Part shown: positions 37,701-47,454 of the stretch, piece after piece | Numbering within the stretch: the stretch's first letter is position 1 | Layout: the number at the start of each line of letters is the position of its first letter | NCBI RefSeq assembly: GCF_901709675.1 | Contig: NC_051094.1 | Coordinates: 14,265,501-14,329,500 of the forward strand | Direction of reading: 5' to 3' | Length of the DNA stretch: 64,000 nucleotides | Source: Syngnathus acus | Lineage: Eukaryota > Chordata > Actinopteri > Syngnathiformes > Syngnathidae | The notes under the pieces: model-generated | Seen by the model: only the letters and a program-made list of their open reading frames with translations | Told to the model about the DNA's origin: nothing | The model's database searches: none | Position numbers and translations under genes: made by a program

Positions 37701-40700
37701 CATTTGTTTTGACTATTCCATCTGATTTATTGCGCACTTTTTTGCTAGTTTTTCATTACCGTATTTTACGGACTATAAGGCGCACCTAAAAACCGAAAAT
37801 TTTCTCAAAAGCCGACAGTGCGCCTTATAGTCAGGTGCGCCTTATATATGGACCAAATTCCTAAATTTAAACTGGCCCGAAGCATTGTGTCATGAAATCA
37901 ATCATAAGTGGCCCACTGAAGACTATGAATCATGAATCAAAAAGATTATCGATCATTATTTTGTGAATATAAAGTAATTTGTTGCGTCTGAAGTTGAAAT
38001 AAAAAAGATAAAATGGAGAATGATTTGATTTGGATTAAAAATCTGACATAATGCATTAATGGTGCGCCTTATAGTCCGGTGCGCCTTATATAAGGACACA
38101 GTTTTGAAATGGGCCATTCATTGAAGGTGCGCCTTATAGTCCGGTGCACCTTATAGTCCGGAAAATACGGTAGTTTAGTTGTTAGTTCTGAACAAATGAA
38201 GAGTTTGCCTTTGCTTGTTTTGCATGCACTCGTTTCCCCGTTTCCTCACACCAAACAGCGTCTAAAACAAACTGTATTGACTAGTAATGCAACAAGTGCC
38301 ACAGGTCAGGCTGTCGTGAGAGAGGTGAACTCATACCACACTTAAGATTTCATTATCCGTTGCCCCCCACACCCTGCGAGCAGCTGAGACATTCCATTGG
38401 TACTTGCCTGCCAGCAGCCAACAGCACAGAGGGCCCTTTGAGTGTGACCAAGGAGGGGCGCTGAGACTGCAGGACCACAGACGCTGAGGCGGAGCACGAG
38501 GAAGGACCACTGAGCCAGGGGACTTGGGTCCACAAGCTCATAAACATGCCAAAGATTTTTTGCAATTATCTACGGCAAAGTGTTTGAATAAACAAGCAAA
38601 CTGAGTGAGCTAAGAAGCACTGAGCTGGCTTAGGACCACAACCTGACTTAATTCTTTTCTACAAGTTCCCAGATAAGGCGGCACAAGGAGCCTATTCATG
38701 GAATTTCTTTGAGAGCAGCTGGCGATGCCGGACCTGCTGTCGTGAAGGCCTGCCAGTTTTTGACTACTGTGCACTACACGCTGCACAAAGGAACAGGTGT
38801 ATCTTACTTACTGCGACGGGCACTTCCTCCGGTACGCCAACGTTTACTCTAGGAAAGGGAGAGGCTGCATTCTTTAGTTTTCATGACCACCACTACACGT
38901 AAGGTGCTGGTGACCTGGTACAATGATAGGTCTGTCTGGGCTATTTAGAGGGACCTCAAATAGTAATGACAGTGCATTTGACAGGAAATAAGAATAGGTC
39001 TAAAACTGGCTGATGCAGCAAATACTTGTGCCACCCTCTAGACCAGAGCTGTGCGGCCAGGATGCCTACAGCCTCTGACTAGTCCTTAGAGTGATCAAAA
39101 AATCATAATAAAACAGGAAACGTAGGCAGTGCTTTTGTTCTATGCGCACATGTGGAATTTGGTACAGGTAGCGAGCAAGCGATAGCTGCGACTGTTGTCT
39201 TCTCTGTGGCGTTGTCAATTTTGCATCATTTGTGTCTTTTCCAAATCCTCTGGAAAATATTTTTCCAAAAAAGAAACTGGCAAAAATGACAACAGTGGTC
39301 ATAATTTTAGCAGCATTCTGATTTCCTGCACGGTGAAGAATGGCTTGGATGAGTTACATATTTACTGTATAACAATTGTACTGTATTTTCTGGACTATAA
39401 GTCGCTCTGGAGTATAAGTCGCACCAGCCATAAAATGCATAATAAAGAATAAAAAAAAACATATACAAGTCGTATCGGAGTATAGGTAGCATTTTTGGGG
39501 GAAATTTATTTGACAAAATTCAACACCAATAACATAGGCAACAACAGGCTGAACGGTACGGTATGCTAACGTTACATCAAGACATAAATGAGGAACTGAA
39601 AACGTGCCTGACATATCATATTAACAGTTATTCAAATAACTATAACATAAATAACAAGTTTATCAAACCATCTGTGTCATTCCAAATCATTAGATCCATC
39701 AAAATCTTCATCCTCTGTGTCACTTATAAAGAACTCCGGTCACTCCGGAAATAGATGTGGGGCTTCCTCTGCTACATAGCTGACGTCAGACTCATCGTCA
39801 GTTGCAGTTCCAATTATTCCACAGTATCACAAATATCCAAATCGCAATTAGTTGTTGGAATGGCAATGACACACTGTTATTAATCGTGGCTGTTAATCGT
39901 TTTTTGTTACGTTTTTTTGTTCATATGCTACCCATCCACAAATTCTCATGGAAATCGATTATAATCCCAGCAATTAACAAAGCAACAGCAAACAATAGCA
40001 CATTTGTACTTGGCAGAGGCAAATAAGATACTGTACAGTATATTAACACACAACTGCACAAATGGGAGTGTTTGCCCCATAGCAATCAGAATTGACCAAC
40101 AACCACTCACTATTTTACTTCAACCCTGAAAAAAAGTCCACACACCGAGACGTTTCTTCAAGCCGCCATCCATAAGGCTTTTGTCACCCATATTTAAGAG
40201 TCATGATGATGAATTATGGCAAAAATGAGCCACCAGTGAGCTGGCCTCCTTAAAGGGCCCATAGCTAATCAGAAACTCCATCTATACCCTGGAAGAACAA
40301 TTGCCCCAGTTAACCAGAAAGTAGGAGATAACAACAAAAAAAGAAAAGCTGGGAAAGCCCAGAGAGGTGTGACAAGGTTACACAGCAATGCAGGCGACAG
40401 ACCACAATTGTTTCATCATCCCTGAGTGACTAATAAAAAGCATGGCCGATGTATGTTCCACAATAAACCCTTGACAGCCTCAAGCAGGCAAATCTAATAC
40501 TTACATCATGCTCAACTAAGCAAGATAAAAAGAGTCTTTACAACAACGAGATCAAGGTAGCAATGCTTTTTTGCAGGGTGTCATACATTTTAACCACAAT
40601 AATTAAGAGCAACAGTAAAGCTCTGTGACTGCTCTCTGCAAGTCCCTCACCACAACAAAGGCCAGTTTATTGTAAATGTGCCCACACCAACCTCCTGCCC

Positions 40701-43700
40701 AAATCTTAATCAAGCAACGTGTGCACAAATAATATTACAACATCACAAAGTGAATCCAGACATCTGGTAATTCATTATACAAGGCTGACATGAAACAGCT
40801 GTGCTACTATGTCAGCACTTAGTCTCCTCTGGTCAACCCCTAACCCTACCCACCGAGCTAGTAGCGCCAAGATATTCAATAGTAAGTGTCAATTAAGGTG
40901 TAGTTGAGTTACAAGTCACAACTTTCCTCTAGCTGTATAGCTGCATCTTACAGTGAATAAAGCACACTGTATGAAGTTATACTGTAGCTCGCCTAGAAAT
41001 TGTTTTCAGACAAATAAAGCACTCAAAAGTCCAACATCACCTCTGCAAGATTAGAAAAAACACTCAATGTAGCAGAACATGCTTAGAAAAGGTAGGGAGG
41101 TGAGCCCTTTTACGAAATGCTAATAAAAACAGCACAGGCAACGTCGTCAGTGATGTCATGGAGGCTGCTCCGACTTGCAGGCGACAATTTTCGAAAGGAA
41201 AACATGCTGCTAAATGAAGGTATTGCTGTAAAAGCCCGTTTTCCAGCTGAGGTGGTACACAAGCCACATGGTGCCATTAGGAACATGCAATTACAGATGA
41301 ACAGTTCTTTTTTTTTTTCTTTTCATGGGGCCATGTGTGAAACTGGAATGGTTTTTGAGGGCCACTCCATCACGCTAAATTCAGTTGTCGTCCGTACAAT
41401 CTGACAGATGTGGGAGTAATTCACGTGTACAAGTGAATCTCAAGTAATCTTCAAGTCTCAGTTACTGCAGCTGACTGGTGAGGGATCACAATTGTTTTAT
41501 CATCCCTGAGTGACTAATAAGAAGCATGGCGTGGTGCAGCATGTATGGACTATTACCAAGTAATAGGGGGGGGGGGAAAAATCAAGCAAGTTAAGTCAAG
41601 TCAAGGTTTAAGCAAGGCAAGCAAAGTCCTTACTTAGTTCAACCAAGTTGTAAGTAAAGTCATAAAATCTTGCCCAGTCATGTTGATCACTTGATCATAA
41701 CCCAAAAATGGACATTATCTCTAAAAATTAAGTTTTGTTTGGAGAGAGAAATAATTGCACATTTCCCCACTGTAGGACCAATGAAGATCACCTTAACAAA
41801 AATTACTAGCATACAGTTTCGTTAATACAGTATGTGCATGTACTGTATTACACCAAACAACATAAACACATTTAGCATGTGCAGCAATTTTTTACTTTTT
41901 TCGAGTACCAACTACAAATCAAATCATTCTGATGACAAATTTCCTCTCATGCAAGAAATAATGTTGCTAACATGAGGACACAAGCCATTGCTTTCAAACA
42001 AAGCGCTCTTCCTCATGCACGCTTGTCCCACCCACATAAGCGAACTCTATACAAACACACAAGACAACCCTCATATTACTCCCTTAAGTCAGAGTTGCAT
42101 TTTATGATTAAAGAAAAAAAAAAAAACACTTTCAAAATAAAAGCACCGTTACAGGTATTTTACATTTAATTTTGCCACCTGGATAAGACCAAATCTGGAC
42201 TCGACTGACCCAATGTTTCCTCCGTGTGCAAGATTAGATTACTTTACATCTTACAAATCATTTCAACTAACTTGCCATTGTAAAATTAATTATTTGTGTT
42301 TACAGCACTGACTGACAAATGCGAGTGAAGACAGACACACATTGATGGATTCTACATTGCAGTCATCCCTGAGGCATGCTAACATACACTTCATGACGAT
42401 TACGTCATGCACGATCGGGCTGTTTGTCACATGCTTTGTGTCAAAGAGCTTTGGACTGAATCACCTTACATAACAACACATTCTGTGCATCTGCCTAATC
42501 CAACTCACATTGGATGATTTTTAAGGGGCAGAGGCAAACACTTTCCTGGATCCCAATCCGTCTTTGCAGGATGTCTGGCTTCGACCCTGATATATGGGGA
42601 ATTGCAGAAACACCACAACGGAAGTCCTTAACTATCTCCTGACTCCCGACATTCCCAAATTGGCCTAACCACTCTGCTTATCCCTCTTAACGGTGTTATA
42701 TTGTTACCATGTCAAGACAGATTAAGCTATTGTGTTCACACAACAACAGGAAACACTGATGGGCAGCATTTCGATTGGAAGCCGTGTGACATGTTTTTAA
42801 GTCGTTCAATCCTCTATTTTGAGTGAGTAGTCAAGTCTTTTCTCTCCCCACCTCCCGTGACAAAAGAGACTCCCTAAATTTATCACGCTAGACAAACCGC
42901 TTTTAGGTTAATTACTCGGCACCAAGGACAACAACACTGATGTGCGCTGACACATAAAACACTCAGAGTGGACAAGGCCGAAGTGAGTGGGAAGCCCGGG
43001 GGCAGGAGCTGCCTCTGTCGTAGTCTTCCTGTGACCACATTCTAGCACTCAGTGGGCCACAAGCAGGGGGGACGAAAAGCGTGGAGGTCAGCAAAAAAAA
43101 ATAAAACATTATCTCCATTAGTGATCAAGCATGTATCAAGCACGTCACCTTTTTTGCAAGGCATAACCAAGTAAAAATTATTTTCCTGCATTGTGTTGTG
43201 TTTAGCAAAAGCTGATTAAATCTGCAAAGAATTAACATTCATTACCAAGCTTTGGGGAGATTTGTTTTTTTTTTACTGCTCATTATTGTGTGAAGAAAAT
43301 GCATTCCATTATTTCTAGCCTAGTTTTTGTAGGACACATCAGTCATCTTATTATATTTCTGCAGGTTAAACTCATCATGTGTTAAAAATAAAGGTTATGA
43401 TTGGCCAGAAAACATTTTGGTTTGGAGTTAGTGTGCTGGGCTGTGATTTCATTAAACAGATTAGTAGAACACTTGTGCAACGTTAGTGTACTCTTTAGAC
43501 TTAGACTTAGACTTAGACAGAACTTTATTGTCATTTTGTCAACACTAGGTGTGTACTTTAGTACTTTATCTTAACATTCTTGCCAGTGGCTCTATTCCCC
43601 TCCTACCGGGCCCGGGGCAAGGGTTAGTTGCTGCACCTACTATCATGGATACTAGAAGCAGAAAGTGAATTGGTAATCATTTGGTTAATTGACATTTGGC

Positions 43701-45977
43701 ACAGATTCAACCAACACATGATGTGTAATTTTGTTTCAGTCTGTTCCCCTAAGTACTGTTTGTGATAAAAAACAAAGTAACTAAAAAAAAAAGGGTGATT
43801 TTCTTGTTGCCATTATTATTTATGATTACTACTTAAAGCAGGGTGAGTAATAGAGTATATCAAGTAATCCATTTTAGTTTAATTCCTCCGGACAACTTGA
43901 GCAGAATAATTTTGGCATTGTTTTGTTTATAACAAATAAGGAGCCCAGTGGAAGGCAGTCACAGAGTCAATCACGCTAAACATTGTCAAAAACACGGTGC
44001 CCCATTTATATCTTGCAAAGTGTTTGAAACTTAATGCTGAGGGAATAGATTTTTCAAAGCTTGTTTGTTAACAGGAGATATAAAGCAAATCTCAAAAGGA
44101 AAACCCCAGAAAGCAAAACTTGTTTATAATTTGTCAATGCTATTTGCTTTTTCTATCAACAAGGGGGACGAAATCCTGATAAAAATCACATTTTTATGCA
44201 AAACAAATCCTATTTTTAGTAGTAGTAGTAATAATGTAAGAACATTTCTACAAAGTTGTAGCAAAGAAACAAATGGACAGTCCAATTGACGTCTTTCATA
44301 TTGCATATTGTATGGAGAATGTTGAATTTGTTTATGTTGATTTACAATTAACAATAAAAGAAATCACGTTCATAGAAAAGAAATGAATAAAATTTGTGTA
44401 ATATGTGAAGCCAAAAACACAATAACATGAAAAAAATGCCTCTGTCGAAAATGTGATTTATTATATTCCATGAAAAATGTTGACTGCTATCATATGTGAG
44501 AGGAATCACGTGGGTCCACTGTCTAATGAGAAGGTATCAAATGGTCCACATTGAACACTAAATTAACCATAATATTTCCCAGTAAAAGGTCAATCACAAA
44601 TCCAATTTATAAACACTTACTCTTTGTTTAAAAAAAAAAAAAAAAAGAGGGTATGCCAGGACCACACTTACCCAGATCGCCTTGAACACTGTTGTCATGG
44701 GAGGTCCTGCTTGATGTGGTGGACTCCCCATCACTGGGCCAAGGTTGGCCTGCTTTATGTACTCTGATCTGCTCAGTAACCCCCACCTGCTCCTTCTGAC
44801 GCTTTTGGGTGAGAGGTGTGGGTGGGCTGCTGCTATCAAACGATTGCTGGGAAGGTGAGCGGCTTTTGTCCCTGAACATTGGATAGGTTGTGGGACTGGG
44901 GGAAACATGGCTGGATGGGCCTGAGGAGAAGTCCTCTTCGCTGGATGTCAAGTTTTCATTGGAGCTGCAGTCTGGAGTGTATCCTCCTCCTCCTCCGTCG
45001 TCATCAAAGCTGCCGGGGGAACAGGAGCGCCGAGGCCATGTTAGATGCGTGTTCTCCTCTATGCTGTGGTCTCTAATGTGGATCACTCGAGTGTCCCCCT
45101 CAGCCATCATTCCCCCGACATACACGCTGGTGTATGGTTGACACTCAGACTGTGTCTCCGATTTTCCTTCTGTGGAATGGATCACGCTGTCTTTCAGGGA
45201 GCGATAGGTGACCTCTGGTTCGGCATATGACCCATTATAACTGTAGTTCCCCTCGGTGGATCCACCCCGCTGAACACACTTGTTTAAGTCCCCTGTGGTG
45301 GCGGACAGGTTCCCTGGTACGGAATGAAGAGACCTCTTGCGTTCCATCTGCATGGCCTGACAGCCAAGCGTGCTGATCTTGTCTGACACTTCCCTGTCGT
45401 TAACTTTGACCAGTCCTCGTTCATAATGGTATTCCATATTCACGTAGAAAGGTTTCTCTGGTCCTCCCATCGCAGACAACCCTCTGCAATCTCCAGCTGT
45501 GTTTGAGTTGGCTCTCCTAATGCGCTCAAAGTTGGATCTCAGAGCCGCCACTGAACCCGGCCCCACTGGAAATTCGGTAATGTCGGACTCTTGGCGCACA
45601 ACAGGTGTATCTCCGCCCTTCTGTTTTGCACCCACAATCTCTGAATATGGTGCCCACTTATCTGTCTTGCCAGGTGCTGTCTGTGGCTGCACTACAGATA
45701 CTTCCTCTTTGTGAAGGTGTTCATCACTTGCCTGAGGAATCTTTTTAAATCCCCATCGCTGTCCATCATAAGACTTCCTTTCTTTTGCAAGAAGAGTCTG
45801 CAGGTAAATCATCCTAAAGCGTTCTTTGTTTACTTCCTTCTCCAAGTGTTTGATGGATGTCTTGCATTTGTCCAGCTCCTGTTCAATATCTCCCATTGAG
45901 TTCAGCTCCATGCATGGTGGATCAGAATTAGGAAACTGGGCTTTCCAAGCCTCCATAAATCCGACTGGTTCGACCAT
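19960..45977 (-). CDS. bcr: BCR, RhoGEF/RhoGAP protein, complete coding region
   Basis: BCR is a cytoplasmic regulator with a Rho-GEF (DH-PH) module and a Rac-GAP domain. Exons 5' to 3': 45977-44672, 32779-32610, 31672-31568, 31403-31218, 30223-30116, 29943-29883, 29802-29750, 29668-29528, 27112-26991, 26847-26682, 26413-26294, 26152-26077, 25994-25890, 25800-25726, 25472-25375, 25214-25083, 22779-22720, 22562-22453, 22237-22098, 21888-21754, 21676-21571, 20287-20125, 20049-19960. The total is 3,828 nt, 1,275 residues plus TAA; human BCR has 1,271 residues and 23 exons. The start is ATG 45977 (MVEPVGF, human MVDPVGF). The upstream in-frame TTG at 45992 is not a start. Intron 12 has a GC donor. 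The paralogue ABR lacks the N-terminal oligomerisation region seen here, so this is BCR. Confidence 0.96.
20288..21570 (-). other. BCR intron 21
   Basis: AT-rich intron with a short AAGTTTATTTGTAT repeat copy at 20502-20552. No other gene seen. Confidence 0.6.
22800..23124. mobile_element. MITE with TATCGCGG / GAGGGATCACTGTAT ends
   Basis: The left end reads ACAATAATCCCTTGTTTATC. The right end, on the minus strand, reads ATACAGTGATCCCTCGCTAC, giving imperfect terminal inverted repeats. Internal CGCGATAA motifs recur. A fragment of the same right end lies at 32145-32212. Inserted in BCR intron 16. It resembles a widespread fish non-autonomous DNA transposon. Confidence 0.6.
23534..23677 (-). 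CDS. Candidate alternative first exon of BCR (GAP-only isoform)
   Basis: Within BCR intron 16 an open frame starts at ATG 23677 (A at -3) and runs 48 codons, [20 protein letters not shown] then [20 protein letters not shown] and RSSLLRPK, to a donor AAG|GTAAAT in phase 0. The next BCR exon (22779) also starts in phase 0, so splicing would give 48 + 267 = 315 residues containing the whole RhoGAP domain but no DH, PH or C2. As an internal cassette after exon 16 it would hit a stop at once, so only a first-exon role works. It is GC-richer than its surroundings. I do not recognise the peptide. No transcript evidence. Confidence 0.4.
23678..25082 (-). other. BCR intron 16, upstream part
   Basis: Holds the possible promoter of the alternative first exon (roughly 23680-23850) and a poly-T run at 24364-24383. 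Nothing else recognised. Confidence 0.45.
25083..25994 (-). CDS. bcr: BCR C2-domain exons
   Basis: Exons 25994-25890, 25800-25726, 25472-25375 and 25214-25083. They read [20 protein letters not shown], then [38 protein letters not shown] and [20 protein letters not shown], the human C2 sequence with few changes. The domain follows the PH and precedes the GAP; in the family it is thought to aid membrane targeting. All three internal joins restore conserved residues (NKE-D-DESPG, LKQTL-N-LYC, SWNE-EFEIE). Confidence 0.94.
26077..27112 (-). CDS. bcr: BCR PH-domain exons
   Basis: Four exons (27112-26991, 26847-26682, 26413-26294, 26152-26077) encode residues about 711-872. [20 protein letters not shown] and [14 protein letters not shown] are the PH core; [18 protein letters not shown] is the final PH helix region. 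The acceptor before RTTKGPK is TGTAG|AGA; using the AG two bases later would break the frame. The last exon ends ...EHQKK-T at a GC donor. Confidence 0.93.
27113..29527 (-). other. BCR intron 8
   Basis: About 2.4 kb without a recognisable exon. The stretch 28720-28870 resembles dispersed-repeat DNA but has no clear ends. Confidence 0.5.
29528..31672 (-). CDS. bcr: BCR DH (Dbl-homology) exons
   Basis: Six exons (31672-31568, 31403-31218, 30223-30116, 29943-29883, 29802-29750, 29668-29528) encode residues about 493-710. Diagnostic blocks are [75 protein letters not shown] and [20 protein letters not shown], the usual DH helices. DH domains catalyse nucleotide exchange on Rho GTPases. The 61-nt and 53-nt exons are joined by split codons that reproduce SLE-T-LLYKP. 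Confidence 0.96.
30224..31217 (-). other. BCR intron 4, no gene seen
   Basis: AT-rich intron between DH exons, with no recognisable repeat or coding block. Confidence 0.6.
32145..32495 (-). mobile_element. MITE end fragment abutting a truncated SINE
   Basis: 32145-32212 matches the right end of the MITE at 22800-23124 (GAAGCCGCGATAAAC, GAGGGATCACTGTA). Directly after it, 32213-32495 is a SINE copy of the 35475 family with tail repeats at the low end. It stops at CATGCAAACTCCACAC, so the tRNA-like head is missing. BCR intron 2. Confidence 0.7.
32610..32779 (-). CDS. bcr: BCR exon 2, linker
   Basis: A 170-nt exon encoding [17 protein letters not shown] and [17 protein letters not shown], aligned with the human DSPSSSPHLSSKGRGSRD region before the DH domain. 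It opens by completing an Asp codon from exon 1 and ends LEST-LS at GTAAAG. It is the least conserved part of the protein, but frame and phase both fit. Confidence 0.88.
35285..35315. repeat. TATACAC/GTGT microsatellite
   Basis: Alternating ACAC and GTGT dinucleotides flanked by TATATA. Confidence 0.85.
35475..35841 (-). mobile_element. Full-length tRNA-headed SINE with target-site duplication
   Basis: On the minus strand it begins GGCGGCTCGGTGGCGCACTG, an A-box-like head, then GGTTCGATTCC, a good B box. A long body follows, and it ends in GGAT repeats. The 12-bp direct repeat GTAATCAATACA flanks it at 35463-35474 and 35842-35853. Those features identify a retroposed pol-III SINE inserted fairly recently. 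Diverged copies lie at 18591 and 32213, all in the same orientation. Confidence 0.88.
37759..38170. mobile_element. TA-flanked MITE with TATTTTACGGACTATAAGG ends
   Basis: The left end is CCGTATTTTACGGACTATAA; the right end, read on the minus strand, is CCGTATTTTCCGGACTATAA. TA dinucleotides flank both ends (37757-37758, 38171-38172). The motif GGTGCGCCTTATAGTC recurs inside. There is no transposase. This fits a Tc1/mariner-type non-autonomous element (TA target; inference). Confidence 0.85.
39380..39900 (-). mobile_element. DNA-transposon relic with degraded transposase C terminus
   Basis: It starts TGTATTTTCTGGACTATAAG and GAGTATAAGTCGCACCAG, a terminal region related in wording to the MITE at 37759. 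On the minus strand 39811-39677 reads [20 protein letters not shown], a stop, then [20 protein letters not shown] and a stop. Such an acidic tail is typical of pogo/Tigger-like transposases (recollection). The right end of the element is not found; the relic may extend to about 40180. Confidence 0.5.
40402..40446. repeat. 45-bp element, first of two copies
   Basis: The motif ACAATTGTTTCATCATCC followed by CTGAGTGACTAATAAAAAGC recurs at 41486-41530 with three mismatches, same orientation. BCR intron 1. Confidence 0.85.
41486..41530. repeat. 45-bp element, second copy
   Basis: Matches 40402-40446 at 42 of 45 positions; a downstream ATGTATG is also shared at a different spacing. Confidence 0.85.
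44672..45977 (-). CDS. bcr: BCR exon 1: oligomerisation coiled coil and Ser/Tyr-rich region
   Basis: Encodes residues 1-435. Residues about 28-68 form the conserved coiled coil ([20 protein letters not shown]), which makes tetramers in human BCR and is kept in BCR-ABL fusions. [19 protein letters not shown] contains Tyr178, aligned with human Tyr177, the Grb2 site; here it reads YVNM, human YVNV. Later blocks [17 protein letters not shown] and [20 protein letters not shown] match human closely. The donor is CTGG|GTAAGTG. The next intron is about 11.9 kb. Confidence 0.96.
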
Positions 45978-47454
45978 TGTTAATCTAGACAAATTCTATT
46001 CACAAGAAAAATCCACGAAAACAAAATGTGAAGCAAATTTTGTATGTTCTATAATCTCCATGATCCTGTGAAAAGAGCGGAAATTTTCTGGCTCCACTTT
46101 GCAATTGAGAAAATCTTCTCAGTCTTTACTTACAGACTCATGCACTCCACCCAAAAAAAATCACTGGTAAAATCCAAGTCCAAAAACATTTATCGTTGTC
46201 CTTGTGCTCTTGCTTTCGTTCATTCTCGAGAGGCTCTGTCTTCTGCATTTACTGTCAGACTGACTGGCAACGCTAGTGTTTTGGCTCCTCGTCCGAGAAC
46301 AACCACAGCAGAAGAGGCGGGGCATCCGTGTGTGATTGCTGCACCGTGTACAAATCACGCATCACGTTAAAAAAAGACGAGAATGCTAAAGTTAGTTTTC
46401 TTAACAAATAAGACCGTTATAGAAAACAGTTAAAACACCACGCGAGTTTTTAAGCAATGTGGCAGAGGAAAAGACTGTTGTTTTGGCCTTTGTTATATCA
46501 GTCGAGGTCGAAAAAGTAACTTTTCACCTAACCTTTCTCTCCCATAACCCCTTTCCAAAGTTTTCCGAGTGATTTGGAAACAACATCACATCATGCAGAT
46601 TACTCTTGGTACTCCAAAGGTCATTGTGTTGCAATTTTAAAGCTTATCTTTCCAAAAAGAAAAAAAAAAGAAAAGAAATCTCCAACATCGCCACCTGACG
46701 GTTTAAGAGTTCAGAGGGAAACAGCACGAGTGTTCAATGACTACCTCAACAATATGCAGAAGTCTCAGTTATCTATTGTATACTATATGTATAGTGTACG
46801 GATTGCATATGGTTTGTTTTTATTTGCGAGGTTTATTGAATACATTATGCGCATTAAAAGTATTTTGAAGCTTCCATCCGATTGGCTACCGACCCGGAAA
46901 TCGTTTCGTGTAGCCACGGCAACTGCACGAACGCGAACAGCTAGCGATGCATTCAAGTTACTCTTGAAAGTCAGGAATTTTGTAAGAGCACTAGATAGAA
47001 AAGCAAACGGGCGCCTATTCGTCAGATTTCGTGAAAGCTGTAACTACAGCATATCTAGATATGATATAAGAGCTCTGTTCATATATAGCTATGTAATTTC
47101 TACGGCATTTGGTATGTTGTATATGTATTGTAACGACACTGTTGGTTTGTTTGTGCGTCTGAACAACCCTGTATTTCATGAACTCTTCTTTCTAAAGACT
47201 TTTCAAAGGGGAGGCAGCATCTTTTAACGTATGGTATTGAAATGAAAATGGTCTATGAGGACAAAGGGGATTATTTCATTTAGGTAAAATAGCTCCGGTA
47301 GCAGAAAGCTTGAATTTCCGATTTATTCACGCCATTTAAATGCGTCGTCAGTCTTGGGGCGGACGTTCTATGCTAGTTAGGTTAGCAAAAGACTGAGTAG
47401 TAATTTGTGAGGGGTTTCTGTTGACCATACAAAAAACCTAAGAATCACTTCGCA
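45978..47454. promoter_or_regulatory. Head-to-head BCR / IFT81 promoter interval
   Basis: The two ATGs are 1,477 bp apart and diverge. The interval holds GC boxes (GGCGGGGC near 46317, GGGGCGG at 47356), an inverted CCAAT (ATTGG at 46881), an ETS-like CCGGAA (46894) and an X-box at 46910. A long plus-strand open frame (46574-47227, first ATG 46754) crosses it and is treated as non-coding. Transcription start sites are unknown. Confidence 0.65.
46910..46923 (+). promoter_or_regulatory. RFX X-box motif
   Basis: GTAGCC-AC-GGCAAC fits the RFX consensus GTNRCC-N(0-3)-RGYAAC at every fixed position. It lies 531 bp before the IFT81 start codon. RFX factors drive ciliary and IFT genes in animals (established knowledge), so it probably controls IFT81; use by BCR is possible but unsupported. 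Confidence 0.65.

Larger units (their letters stand above)
32780..44671 (-). other. BCR intron 1 (11.9 kb)
   Basis: The largest intron in the window, as in human BCR, where intron 1 carries the minor breakpoint region. It contains a SINE (35475), a TA-flanked MITE (37759), a transposase relic (39380-39900), a duplicated 45-bp element (40402, 41486), a GTGTGT microsatellite (35285-35310), a CTTAGA repeat with ACTTTATTGTCATT (43499-43535) and a GC-richer patch at 38345-38570. No confident exon. Confidence 0.7.

Noticed and set aside
45978-45992. Five extra N-terminal codons of BCR
   Set aside because: The extension begins at TTG; the ATG at 45977 aligns with the human start.
46044-46370. Plus-strand open frame antisense to the BCR 5' end
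   Set aside because: Low-complexity composition, no domain and no start context; best explained by the promoter region's base composition.
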